Source of the DNA: Ruminococcus sp.
GTDB lineage: Bacteria > Bacillota > Clostridia > Oscillospirales > Ruminococcaceae
NCBI GenBank assembly: GCA_024697705.1
Contig: JAILFF010000211.1
Location: 1-17,663 of the forward strand
DNA length: 17,663 nucleotides
Reading direction: 5' to 3'
Position 1 is the stretch's first letter. Every line of letters begins with the position of its first letter. The notes below the pieces were generated by a model. The model was not told where the DNA came from. It saw only the letters and a program-made list of their open reading frames with translations, and searched no databases. Shown here piece by piece: positions 1 to 7,173 of this stretch. Made by a program: the position numbers and the translations under genes.

Positions 1-675
1 CTCAACAAAGACCCGAAGGTAAACGGCATACTCGTTCAGCTGCCGCTGCCGAAGCACCTTGACGACAAGGTGATAATCAACAACATCAGCGCCGAAAAGG
101 ACGTTGACGCTTTCCACCCCGTGAACGTCGGCAAGATCATGATCGGCGATTACAGCTTCCTGCCCTGCACCCCCGCGGGCGTTATGGAGCTTATCCATTC
201 GACGGGCGTTGAGGTAAAGGGCAAGCAGTGCGTGGTCATCGGTCGCAGCAATATCGTCGGCAAGCCTATGGCAATGCTGCTGCTGCACGAAAGCGGCACC
301 GTAACTATCTGCCACTCCAAAACGCAAAATCTTCCGGAGGTATGCGCACAGGCGGATATTCTTGTGGCGGCGGTCGGTAAGCCTAAGATAATCACCGCTA
401 ATTATATCAAGGAGGGCGCTGTGGTCATCGACGTCGGCATGAACAGGGACGAGAACGGAAAGCTCTGCGGCGACGTTGATTTCGAGAACTGCAAGGACAA
501 GGCAGGCTGGATAACGCCTGTTCCCGGCGGCGTGGGTCCCATGACTATCGCTATGCTTATGCAGAATACGCTGACGGCGGCGAAGCAGCAGAACGGTCTG
601 TTGGGAGCGGCAGCAGAGGAAGCAGAGGACGGCAAGGAGCGCAGTCAGTGGAATAAGATGTTCCTGCATACCTGA
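1..675 (+). CDS. folD: FolD, methylenetetrahydrofolate dehydrogenase/cyclohydrolase (5'-truncated by window)
   Basis: The reading frame is open from base 1. It reads LNKDPKVNGILVQLPLP, the conserved FolD stretch that lies near residue 90 in E. coli, so about 85 N-terminal residues, including the catalytic Tyr/Lys region, lie outside the window. The visible part holds the KDVDAFHP segment, the NADP-binding loop GRSNIVGKP, AVGKP, IDVGMNR, and the C-terminal signature TPVPGGVGPMTIAML. FolD is a cytoplasmic enzyme that interconverts 5,10-methylene-THF, 5,10-methenyl-THF and 10-formyl-THF, supplying one-carbon units for purine and thymidylate synthesis. The C-terminus runs about 20 residues past the usual end as an Ala/Glu/Lys-rich tail (GAAAEEAEDGKERSQW), probably unstructured. 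The next gene starts 20 bp downstream and is probably co-transcribed. Identification is secure. Confidence 0.97.
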   Translation, partial: LNKDPKVNGILVQLPLPKHLDDKVIINNISAEKDVDAFHPVNVGKIMIGDYSFLPCTPAGVMELIHSTGVEVKGKQCVVIGRSNIVGKPMAMLLLHESGTVTICHSKTQNLPEVCAQADILVAAVGKPKIITANYIKEGAVVIDVGMNRDENGKLCGDVDFENCKDKAGWITPVPGGVGPMTIAMLMQNTLTAAKQQNGLLGAAAEEAEDGKERSQWNKMFLHT

Positions 676-695
676 TAATTTGAGGTGAACAGAAA

Positions 696-1211
696 ATGAG
701 CTATACTGTCCCGAAACATCTGAAAGGCATCATCGCGGTCGATGAAGACAATTCGGACGAAAATAACATCTGGGGTAAGATAGTCTGCACCTGCGGCTGT
801 GAACGGTTCAAAAATCTTTACAACAACGACGCAGATTGGGACAGCTCGCTTGGCTACGGCGAAAGAGACGGCTTGAAGGTCGCGGCTGTCTGCGAGAAAT
901 GCGGTCTGAGACATCTTATTTTTGACGAAGCAAAACACAGCTACGACGGCTGTGTGTGCGGCAGCTGCAAGTCAGCAGGCGATGAAGGTCTTGAAAAGCT
1001 GAACTGCGCGGACTGCGGTTCGGGCGCGTTAAATATACGGCTTGCAATTGAACAGGAGGACAGACAGCAGTTCATTGAGGAGGTCGTGGCGGACGATCCC
1101 GAAAGGTTCACGCCCGACGACTTCGCGGACATTTTCGACTGGATAACGATATATGTCGGCTGTCCGGAATGCGGCACCGAAACCGAATGGATAAGCTTGG
1201 AGCTTTCGTGA
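696..1211 (+). CDS. Cysteine-rich, zinc-ribbon-like protein of unknown function
   Basis: I do not recognise this 171-residue protein as a named family. It begins at ATG 696 after a GAGGTG ribosome binding site (682-687), 20 bp after folD, so it probably belongs to the folD transcript. Cysteines come in pairs or clusters: C31/C33/C35, C66/C69, C86/C88/C91, C104/C107 and C156/C159. Most sit in CxxCG knuckles (CEKCG, CADCG, CPECG), which suggests two or three structural zinc sites or ribbons. Between the fourth and fifth clusters is an acidic, probably helical stretch (about 118-150, EQEDRQQFIEEVVADDPERF). There is no signal peptide or membrane segment, so it should be cytoplasmic. Codon use resembles that of its neighbours. 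Metal binding is an inference from cysteine spacing, and no function is claimed. Confidence 0.85.
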   Translation: MSYTVPKHLKGIIAVDEDNSDENNIWGKIVCTCGCERFKNLYNNDADWDSSLGYGERDGLKVAAVCEKCGLRHLIFDEAKHSYDGCVCGSCKSAGDEGLEKLNCADCGSGALNIRLAIEQEDRQQFIEEVVADDPERFTPDDFADIFDWITIYVGCPECGTETEWISLELS

Positions 1212-1242
1212 AACGGGATGTGTAAATTTTTTGTGAATGCTC

Positions 1243-1271
1243 TTTACATATTCCAATAAATGTTGTATAAT
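1243..1271 (+). promoter_or_regulatory. Sigma-A-type promoter of rpsO-pnp
   Basis: TTTACA (1243-1248) and TATAAT (1266-1271) are separated by exactly 17 bp in AT-rich DNA just after the stop of the cysteine-rich gene. The expected transcription start is near G1278, which leaves a leader of about 139 nt before rpsO. Confidence 0.85.
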
Positions 1272-1277
1272 AATAAA

Positions 1278-1416
1278 GTCGTGTACTCGGCACGGCAAAT
1301 TGGTCAAAGGTTTCCGCACGGCAGACAGGGGGTCAAGCTCCAACGGAGAATAATACCCGCCCTTGCCTTCCTTGTCGGATAATTTGGGGCAATGCCCGCA
1401 GAAAGAGGTATGGAAA
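1278..1416 (+). promoter_or_regulatory. Structured 5' leader of rpsO (candidate S15 autoregulatory leader)
   Basis: The leader is about 139 nt, long for a small ribosomal protein gene. It opens at the predicted transcription start with a hairpin: GTCGTG (1278-1283) pairs with CACGGC (1291-1296) across a 7-nt loop. Short complementary pieces lie further along (CTCC/GGAG around 1338-1348 and GGGC/GCCC around 1387-1397). S15 is known to repress its own mRNA through leader structures in several bacterial lineages, by structurally unrelated RNAs. I cannot match this leader to a specific described class, so the regulatory role is inferred from gene identity, leader length and foldability. Confidence 0.5.
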
Positions 1417-1683
1417 ATGCTTAGAAAAGACGAAAAGACAGCTGTTATCGAAGCTAACAGAACTCACGCTACCGACACAGGTTCTCCCGAAGTACAGGTC
1501 GCTATCCTTACCAAGAGGATCAACGACCTCACCGAGCATCTGAAGACCCACAAGAAGGATCATCACTCCAGAAGAGGTCTGCTCAAGATGGTTGGTAAGA
1601 GAAGAAATCTCCTTGCTTATCTTAAGACCAAGGACATCGAGAGATACAGAACTGTAATCGACAAGCTCGGTATCCGTAAGTAA
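1417..1683 (+). CDS. rpsO: 30S ribosomal protein S15
   Basis: This 88-residue protein has the full S15 pattern: MLRKDEKTAVIEANRTHATD, then TGSPEVQVAILTKRINDLTEHLK, then HKKDHHSRRGLLKMVGKRR and a C-terminal TVIDKLGIRK. S15 is a primary binder of 16S rRNA at the h20-h22 junction and helps to form the intersubunit bridge. The start is ATG 1417, preceded by GAGG at 1405-1408. An in-frame ATG at 1363 would add 18 residues not found in S15 and lies inside the leader, so it is rejected. Codon use is strongly biased, as expected for a highly expressed gene. It has its own promoter at 1243-1271 and is followed by two RNA hairpins and pnp, the conserved rpsO-pnp arrangement. Confidence 0.98.
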   Translation: MLRKDEKTAVIEANRTHATDTGSPEVQVAILTKRINDLTEHLKTHKKDHHSRRGLLKMVGKRRNLLAYLKTKDIERYRTVIDKLGIRK

Positions 1684-1692
1684 TCGACCGAT

Positions 1693-1741
1693 AAACACAC
1701 GGGCAGAACGGATTCGTCTGTTTCTGCCTTTAAGTGTTTTT
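1693..1741 (+). terminator. Hairpin after rpsO: weak terminator or processing/attenuation site
   Basis: GGCAGAA (1702-1708) pairs with TTCTGCC (1722-1728). Inside it CGGA/TCTG stack on a TTCG tetraloop (1713-1716). Outside it AAACAC (1693-1698) pairs with GTGTTT (1734-1739). That makes about 17 bp in all, with a T-run at 1737-1741 that partly overlaps the outer stem. The U-tract is short, so termination is probably partial, letting some transcripts reach pnp. It also resembles a 3'-end stabiliser for rpsO mRNA. Confidence 0.6.
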
Positions 1742-1748
1742 ATGAAGC

Positions 1749-1846
1749 ATCGGGAAACGGCGACGGTGAACGTCATTAGCAATGAACAGAACCTGCGAAG
1801 AAAGTCGCAGGCTGTGTTTTTTGCTAAATTGTTCACCGTTTCCGAT
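1749..1846 (+). promoter_or_regulatory. Long imperfect stem-loop in the pnp leader (RNase III-like duplex and internal terminator)
   Basis: Five helices stack into one arm of about 98 nt: 1749-1757 with 1839-1846 (one G bulged), CGGTGAAC 1764-1771 with GTTCACCG 1831-1838, TTAGCAA 1776-1782 with TTGCTAA 1821-1827, ACAG 1786-1789 with CTGT 1812-1815, and CCTGCGA 1792-1798 with TCGCAGG 1805-1811 around an AGAAAG loop. That is 34 base pairs interrupted by small internal loops. The apical helix followed by TTTTTT (1817-1822) alone looks like an intrinsic terminator. In E. coli the pnp leader carries a comparable duplex that RNase III cuts and PNPase then degrades, giving autoregulation. The same role is inferred here. 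Confidence 0.7.
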
Positions 1847-1876
1847 TAATATATTGATTTTGAAAGGAATGGCTGA

Positions 1877-3988
1877 ATGATGTTTGAAAATTACAGAAAA
1901 TTTGAAACTACATATGCCGGCAGACCGTTTATCGTCGAGACCGGCAAGACCTGCGGTCTGGCAAACGGCTCCTGCTGGGTACGCTACGGCGAGACTGTCG
2001 TTATGGCAAACGTTACCGCTTCGGCAAAGCCCCGCGACGGCATCGACTTCTTCCCGCTCTCCGTTGACTTCGAGGAAAAGCTTTACGCCGTAGGCAAGAT
2101 CCCCGGATCCTTCACCAAGCGTGAGGGCAAGCCCACCGACAAGGCTATCCTTGCTTCGAGAATGGTTGACCGCCCGATCAGACCTCTGTTCCCAAAGGAC
2201 ATGAGAAACGACGTATCGGTTGTTATGACCGTTATGGCTGTTGACCCCGACTGCTCGCCCGAGATCGCGGGTATGTGCGCGGCTTCTATCGCTATCTCTA
2301 TCTCCGATATCCCGTGGAACGGTCCTATCGCGGGCATCAGCGTGGGTCTTGTAAACGACGAGATCGTGCTGAATCCTACTCTTGAACAGCGCGAGAACAA
2401 CAGGCTGAACCTTACCGTTGCGGGCTCTATGGAGAAGATCGTTATGATCGAAGCGGGTGCGGACGAAATTTCCGACGATCTTATGCTTGAAGCTATCAAG
2501 ACAGGTCACGCGGAGATCAAGAAGATGATTACCTTCATAAACGAGATCAAGGCTCATATCGGCAAGCCCAAGTTCGAGTTCCAGTCCATGGAGATCGACC
2601 ACGATCTGCTTGACGAGATGGAAGCAATGGTCGGCGAGCAGGTTAAGGAAGCTCTCGACACCGACGACAAGAACGTTCGTGACGCGAGACTTAAGCCTAT
2701 CTATGACGCTATCCACGAGAAGTACGACGAGCAGTACCCCGATCAGGCTGCTATGCTTGACGAGGCTATGTACAAGCTCCAGAAGAAGATCGTCCGCAAC
2801 TGGCTCTACGAGGGCAAGCGCGTTGACGGCAGAGGCATCGACGAGATCCGTCCTCTTGCTGCCGAAGTAGGTCTGCTTCCGAGAGTACACGGCTCGGGTC
2901 TTTTCACCCGCGGACAGACTCAGGTGCTTACTATCTGCACGCTGGGTCCCGTAAGCGACGCGCAGAAGCTCGACGGTATCGACGAGGAAGTTGCCAAGAG
3001 ATATATCCACCACTACAATTTCCCGAGCTATTCCGTAGGCGAGACCAAGCCTTCGAGAGGTCCCGGCAGACGTGAGATCGGTCACGGCGCTCTTGCCGAG
3101 AAGGCTCTTGTTCCGGTTATCCCCTCTGTTGAGGATTTCCCCTACGCCATCAGAATGGTATCCGAGGTCCTTTCCTCTAACGGCTCGACCTCGCAGGGCT
3201 CTATCTGCGGTTCGACCCTCGCTCTGATGGACGCGGGCGTTCCGATAAAGGCTCCCGTTGCGGGAATCTCCTGCGGTCTTATCACCAAGGAGAACGGCGA
3301 ATGGATGACTATGGTAGATATCCAGGGTCTTGAAGACTTTTACGGCGACATGGACTTCAAGGTAGGCGGTACCAAGAAGGGTATCACTGCTATTCAGGTT
3401 GATATCAAGGTAGACGGTCTTACTTATGACATAATCGCCGAAGCGTTTGCAAAGACCCACAAGGCGAGAGATTACATACTCGATGAGATCATGCTTAAGG
3501 CTATTCCCGAGCCCCGTCCGACTGTCAACAAGTGGGCTCCCAAGATGCTCACCACCAAGGTTCCAGTTGACAAGATCAGAGAAGTTATCGGTTCGGGCGG
3601 AAAGGTCATCCAGAAGATCAGTGCCGAGTGCGACGTTAAGATCGACATCAACGAGGACGGTAATGTATTCGTATCGGGTCTTGATCTTGACAAGGCAAAT
3701 CAGGCTATCGCTATTATCAATACCATCGCTCACGACCCTGAGATCGGCGCCATCTACAAGGGCAAGGTCGTTTCGATAAAGACCTTCGGCGCGTTTGTTG
3801 AGATCGCTCCCGGCAAGGACGGTCTCTGCCACATCTCGAAGCTCGACAAGCAGAGAGTAGAGAAGGTAGAGGACATCGTTTCCGTCGGTGACGAGATCGT
3901 TGTCAAGGTAATGGACATCGACAGCCAGGGCAAGATCAGCCTTTCGAGGAAGGACGCTCTTGCAGACCTCGCTGCGAGAAAGAAGTAA
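1877..3988 (+). CDS. pnp: Polyribonucleotide nucleotidyltransferase (PNPase)
   Basis: This 703-residue protein has the usual PNPase length and domain order: RNase PH-like domain 1 (about 1-140), an all-helical linker (about 150-235), RNase PH-like domain 2 (about 305-540), a KH domain with VIGSGGKVIQKI (about 570-581) and a C-terminal S1 domain (about 626-692, YKGKVVSIKTFGAFVEI). In domain 2, IQGLEDFYGDMDFKVGGT places D487 and D493 where E. coli has the catalytic, metal-binding D486 and D492. The enzyme degrades RNA 3' to 5' by phosphorolysis, releasing NDPs, and acts as a trimer in the cytoplasm. ATG 1877 is chosen because AAAGGA (1863-1868) sits at good spacing. A second in-frame ATG follows immediately at 1880. 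Codon bias is strong. Expression comes from the rpsO promoter and is probably filtered by the two upstream hairpins. Confidence 0.98.
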   Translation: MMFENYRKFETTYAGRPFIVETGKTCGLANGSCWVRYGETVVMANVTASAKPRDGIDFFPLSVDFEEKLYAVGKIPGSFTKREGKPTDKAILASRMVDRPIRPLFPKDMRNDVSVVMTVMAVDPDCSPEIAGMCAASIAISISDIPWNGPIAGISVGLVNDEIVLNPTLEQRENNRLNLTVAGSMEKIVMIEAGADEISDDLMLEAIKTGHAEIKKMITFINEIKAHIGKPKFEFQSMEIDHDLLDEMEAMVGEQVKEALDTDDKNVRDARLKPIYDAIHEKYDEQYPDQAAMLDEAMYKLQKKIVRNWLYEGKRVDGRGIDEIRPLAAEVGLLPRVHGSGLFTRGQTQVLTICTLGPVSDAQKLDGIDEEVAKRYIHHYNFPSYSVGETKPSRGPGRREIGHGALAEKALVPVIPSVEDFPYAIRMVSEVLSSNGSTSQGSICGSTLALMDAGVPIKAPVAGISCGLITKENGEWMTMVDIQGLEDFYGDMDFKVGGTKKGITAIQVDIKVDGLTYDIIAEAFAKTHKARDYILDEIMLKAIPEPRPTVNKWAPKMLTTKVPVDKIREVIGSGGKVIQKISAECDVKIDINEDGNVFVSGLDLDKANQAIAIINTIAHDPEIGAIYKGKVVSIKTFGAFVEIAPGKDGLCHISKLDKQRVEKVEDIVSVGDEIVVKVMDIDSQGKISLSRKDALADLAARKK

Positions 3989-4006
3989 GTAATATCCGTA
4001 ATTTCT

Positions 4007-4040
4007 GCGGCTGTGCTTTTTCGGTACAGCCGCTTTTGTT
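4007..4040 (+). terminator. Intrinsic terminator of rpsO-pnp
   Basis: GCGGCTGT (4007-4014) pairs with ACAGCCGC (4026-4033). G4015/T4025 and C4016/G4024 extend the stem to 10 bp. It is followed by TTTTGTT. The end of the T-run forms the start of the next promoter's -35 box. Confidence 0.85.
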
Positions 4041-4067
4041 GACAAACGGGGAAAAATGTGTTATTAT
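4039..4067 (+). promoter_or_regulatory. Promoter of recD2-comF
   Basis: A consensus TTGACA (4039-4044) and TATTAT (4062-4067) are separated by 17 bp. The -35 box adjoins the T-tract of the pnp terminator. Transcription should begin near 4074. A leader hairpin, TCGGCG (4075-4080) with CGCCGA (4096-4101) and an inner AGA/TCT, follows at once, ahead of the recD2 ribosome binding site AGAGGG (4122-4127). Confidence 0.85.
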
Positions 4068-4135
4068 TTATTTGTCGGCGGAGATAGGTCTTCGTCGCCG
4101 AAAAGATTGGAAATCGAAAGTAGAGGGCTTGATTT

Positions 4136-6403
4136 ATGCCGGAAAACGAAATTATTACCATAAGCGGTGAGATCGACGCGGTCAAATTCAGAAACGATGA
4201 AAACGGATACTGTATTATTATGCTTAAAACCGCGGACGGGCTGAAATGCGTGGTGGGAAATCTTGGCATAGTCGAGCAGGGCGAGGAGATCGAGTGTCAG
4301 GGATACTATATGGTCCACAGCCAGTACGGATTGCAGTTCAAAAGTACGGGCTGCCGCCGCAGAATGCCCACTACTGTCGAGGCGATACAGAAGTATCTGT
4401 CGGGCGACGCGATAAAGGGAATCGGCGCGAGGAAAGCTAAGGCGATAGTTGACCGATTCGGTGAACATACATTTGATGTGATCAAGGACGAACCGGAAAG
4501 ACTTGCGGAGGTCGAGGGGATTTCACGCTCCCTTGCGGAGGACGTTGCCGAGCAGTACAAGAAAATATACGCCGTAAGCGGACTGTCGGTCTTGTTTACG
4601 CAGTATGGTATACCCGTATCTTCGGCGGTGAAGGCTTTCCGCAGATGGGGAGAGGATTCCGAGCAGCTGATAAAGACCAATCCGTATATCCTGTGCGGCG
4701 AGGGGCTCGGCGTGTCGTTCAGAATGGCTGATCTGATAGGCGATCAGCTTGGTATTCCGCATGACAGCGAAATGCGCATCAAGGCGGGCATCTGCGAGGT
4801 GCTGAGAAAGCAGGCGGCGGAGGAAAAGAACACCTGTATGCCCGTGGAGTGGCTTGCTGCCGAGAGCTGTCAGGCGCTTGGGATAAGCCGTCAGCTCTAT
4901 GACAAAGTGCTGACAGAGCAGCTCACGGAGGAAGAGCTTTTCCGCTTCGACAAGCCGCAGGGACATTTCATAATGCTGCGGGATTATTTCAAGGCTGAGA
5001 ATTACATATCGCGGCGGCTTCTGGCGATGAAGTCGTGCTCTTATGATAACAAGATAGATTTTTCCGAGGTGATCGACGAAGCCGAACGCACATACGGTAT
5101 AAAGTACGATGAAAGGCAGCGCGAGGCGATAAATCTTTCTTTGTCATACGGATTTCTGGTCATCACGGGAGGTCCCGGCACGGGAAAGACAACGACTCTC
5201 AACGCCATTATACGGCTTCTTAAGGATCAGGGAATGAATGTAATGATCGCCGCTCCGACGGGGAGGGCGGCAAAGCGCATCTCCGAGCTGACAGGCTGCG
5301 ACGCCAAAACGCTGCACCGTCTGCTGGAGGTCAAACATTCCGACGATGACAGAATGTTGTTTGTTCACGATGAGAAGAATATGCTGGAGTGCGAAGCGCT
5401 TATCATCGACGAGATGTCTATGGTGGACACGCTTCTTTTCGAGTCGGTGCTGAGGGGCATCTCGCTTACCTGCAAGCTGGTGCTGGTGGGCGACTCCGAT
5501 CAGCTGCCGTCGGTAAGCGCGGGAAACGTGCTGCATGATATTATCGAAAGCGGAGTTATGAGCGTAGTAAAGCTCGAAAAAATATTCCGTCAGGCGCAGA
5601 TGAGCAAGATCGTTACGACGGCTCACGCTATGGTGAACGGCGAGCCGATCTATCTCGACAGCGACAAGGATTCGGATTTCTTCTTTGTTCCGCAGAAGGG
5701 CATACCCGAGGCGCAGCAGTTTGTCATCAACGCCTGCGCGGAGCGGCTGCCGAAGTATTACGATTGTTCTGCAATTGATGATATACAGGTGATCTCCCCC
5801 GCAAGGCAGGGCGAGGCAGGCATCGAACGCCTGAACGAGCTGCTTCAGGAGGCGCTCAATCCTCCGTCTGACGATAAGAGCGAGATACGCGCTCACGGAA
5901 CGGCGTTCCGCGTGGGCGACAAGGTGATGCAGACGAAGAATGATTATGATATCGAGTGGAAAAAGGTCTCGGGCGGAAGCCGTGACGAACAGGGCAGCGG
6001 GGTCGGTATCTTCAACGGCGACATCGGGCGGATAATCGGCTGCGAGGAGCTTACCAAGCAGCTGACCATTGATTTCGACGGCAGGATAGCGGTCTATACC
6101 TCTCAGATGCTCGAAAATCTCGAACTTGCCTACGCCATTACCGTACACAAAAGTCAGGGCAGCGAATACAACATCGTGGTCCTTGTTGTGATAGGTCTGA
6201 CGGACAGGCTTTGCTATCGGAATATGCTTTACACGGCGGTCACCCGCGCAAAAAAAATGCTGCTCGTGGTGGGCAGCAAGGAGTGTTTTGTTAAAATGCT
6301 GACCCGCCGCAAGGCTCCCGAAAGAAACACTTGTCTTCTCGAAATGCTTAAGGAGATGGATAATAATGGCGGTGAAGAGGACGAGGAGACCGCTGTATTT
6401 TGA
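4136..6403 (+). CDS. recD2: RecD2, SF1B ATP-dependent 5'-3' DNA helicase
   Basis: This 755-residue protein fits the RecD2/YrrC family, the RecD-like helicases of bacteria that work without RecBC. The N-terminus has an OB-like domain (about 5-80) and helix-hairpin-helix repeats (IQKYLSGDAIKGIGARKAKA and the PERLAEVEGIS region, about 85-145). The motor follows: Walker A GGPGTGKTT at 345-353 (K351), Walker B IIDEMSMVD at 423-431, VLVGDSDQLPSVSAGNVL, and a C-terminal UvrD_C_2 region with TVHKSQGSEY at 669-678 and LYTAVTRAK. RecD2 unwinds DNA with 5'-3' polarity and acts in replication-fork maintenance and repair. ATG 4136 has AGAGGG 8 bp upstream. It has its own promoter, and its end overlaps comF by 38 bp. 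Identification is secure. Confidence 0.96.
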   Translation: MPENEIITISGEIDAVKFRNDENGYCIIMLKTADGLKCVVGNLGIVEQGEEIECQGYYMVHSQYGLQFKSTGCRRRMPTTVEAIQKYLSGDAIKGIGARKAKAIVDRFGEHTFDVIKDEPERLAEVEGISRSLAEDVAEQYKKIYAVSGLSVLFTQYGIPVSSAVKAFRRWGEDSEQLIKTNPYILCGEGLGVSFRMADLIGDQLGIPHDSEMRIKAGICEVLRKQAAEEKNTCMPVEWLAAESCQALGISRQLYDKVLTEQLTEEELFRFDKPQGHFIMLRDYFKAENYISRRLLAMKSCSYDNKIDFSEVIDEAERTYGIKYDERQREAINLSLSYGFLVITGGPGTGKTTTLNAIIRLLKDQGMNVMIAAPTGRAAKRISELTGCDAKTLHRLLEVKHSDDDRMLFVHDEKNMLECEALIIDEMSMVDTLLFESVLRGISLTCKLVLVGDSDQLPSVSAGNVLHDIIESGVMSVVKLEKIFRQAQMSKIVTTAHAMVNGEPIYLDSDKDSDFFFVPQKGIPEAQQFVINACAERLPKYYDCSAIDDIQVISPARQGEAGIERLNELLQEALNPPSDDKSEIRAHGTAFRVGDKVMQTKNDYDIEWKKVSGGSRDEQGSGVGIFNGDIGRIIGCEELTKQLTIDFDGRIAVYTSQMLENLELAYAITVHKSQGSEYNIVVLVVIGLTDRLCYRNMLYTAVTRAKKMLLVVGSKECFVKMLTRRKAPERNTCLLEMLKEMDNNGGEEDEETAVF

Positions 6404-7115
6404 CTTTCTGCTCGATCTTTTCTTTCCGATGAGATGCCCCGTCTGCGATAAGGTGATTGGGTGGAACAAACGTTTCTGCTCGGAGTGCGAGAGCAAGCTC
6501 GAATATGCCGAGCCCGTCCCGTGGCAGGCGGTCTTTCATGCGAAGATAGGGGAGGACGAGCCCGAGTTTGACCGTGCGGAGGCGCTTTTTCGATATGAAG
6601 GCACGGCGCGGAAGGCGGTGCTTTCGCTGAAATACCGAGGCAGCAGGGCGGTGGCGGAGTATACGGCGGAAAGGCTGCCCGAGAAGCTCTTTACCGACGG
6701 TCTGGAGCCGTGGGATATCGACATCGTAATACCCGTGCCGATGAATATTTTCAAGCGGCTGCGCAGAGGTTACAATCAGGCGGAGCTGTTTGCGCGGGAG
6801 CTTTCGCGGGAGAGCGGTATCCGTCTGGAAACAGGGTATATATCTCACCGTCGGAAAAAGGTCGAGCAGCATAAGCTGTCATGGCGGGAAAGATTATCTT
6901 CTGCGAAAAGCACTTACTGTATCCGCGGTAAATACGCGGGTAAGAAGCCGCTGGCGGGGAAGTGCGTGATGCTCTGTGACGATATTTTCACATCGGGCGC
7001 TACTGTGAACAGCTGCGCTAAGCTTTTAAAGGAGCTTGGCGCGGAGAAAGTGATCGTTGCCGTGATATGCTATACTCCTCCGAAGGAAGATACAGTACAG
7101 AAAAACGTACAATAA
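6366..7115 (+). CDS. comF: ComF family protein (phosphoribosyltransferase-fold competence protein)
   Basis: This 249-residue protein has the ComF layout. An N-terminal zinc finger has C24, C27, C38 and C41 (CPVC...CSEC). The family motif KRLRRGYNQAELFARELS and the HKLSWRERLSSAKSTY segment follow. A type I phosphoribosyltransferase PRPP loop, VMLCDDIFTSGATVNSC, lies near the C-terminus. ComF is needed for DNA uptake in Bacillus and helps to load single-stranded DNA and PriA in some species, but many non-competent clostridia also carry it. Start ATG 6366 lies inside the end of recD2, with AAGGAG at 6350-6355 10 bp upstream, so translation is probably coupled to recD2. It converges on the mscS gene. 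No plus-strand T-rich terminator is evident after the shared hairpin at 7134-7165. Confidence 0.95.
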   Translation: MAVKRTRRPLYFDFLLDLFFPMRCPVCDKVIGWNKRFCSECESKLEYAEPVPWQAVFHAKIGEDEPEFDRAEALFRYEGTARKAVLSLKYRGSRAVAEYTAERLPEKLFTDGLEPWDIDIVIPVPMNIFKRLRRGYNQAELFARELSRESGIRLETGYISHRRKKVEQHKLSWRERLSSAKSTYCIRGKYAGKKPLAGKCVMLCDDIFTSGATVNSCAKLLKELGAEKVIVAVICYTPPKEDTVQKNVQ

Positions 7116-7123
7116 CAAGCTTT

Positions 7124-7165
7124 TGCAAATAAAGATCCCCCGCGGCAGCCGTGCAGCGGGGGATC
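7124..7165 (-). terminator. Terminator of the mscS gene, in the convergent gap with comF
   Basis: GATCCCCCGC (7134-7143) pairs with GCGGGGGATC (7156-7165), with an inner GCA/TGC pair set around a GCCG loop. On the minus strand the hairpin is followed by TTTATTTG (7133-7126), a usable U-rich tail. On the plus strand no T-run follows, so it serves mainly mscS and may only slow or protect the comF transcript. Confidence 0.75.
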
Positions 7166-7173
7166 CGGTGCGG

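Noticed and set aside
1363..1416. 18-residue N-terminal extension of S15
   Set aside because: S15 proteins begin at the MLRKDEK-type Met, and the extension sequence lies in the structured leader.
1730..4045. 771-codon open frame on the minus strand across pnp
   Set aside because: It is a shadow of the strongly codon-biased pnp frame, with a low-complexity Leu/Val/Asp-rich translation, no domain signature and no ribosome binding site.
5144..6496. 450-codon minus-strand frame opposite recD2 and comF
   Set aside because: It is antisense to clearly conserved helicase motifs, its translation resembles no family, and it spans two real genes.
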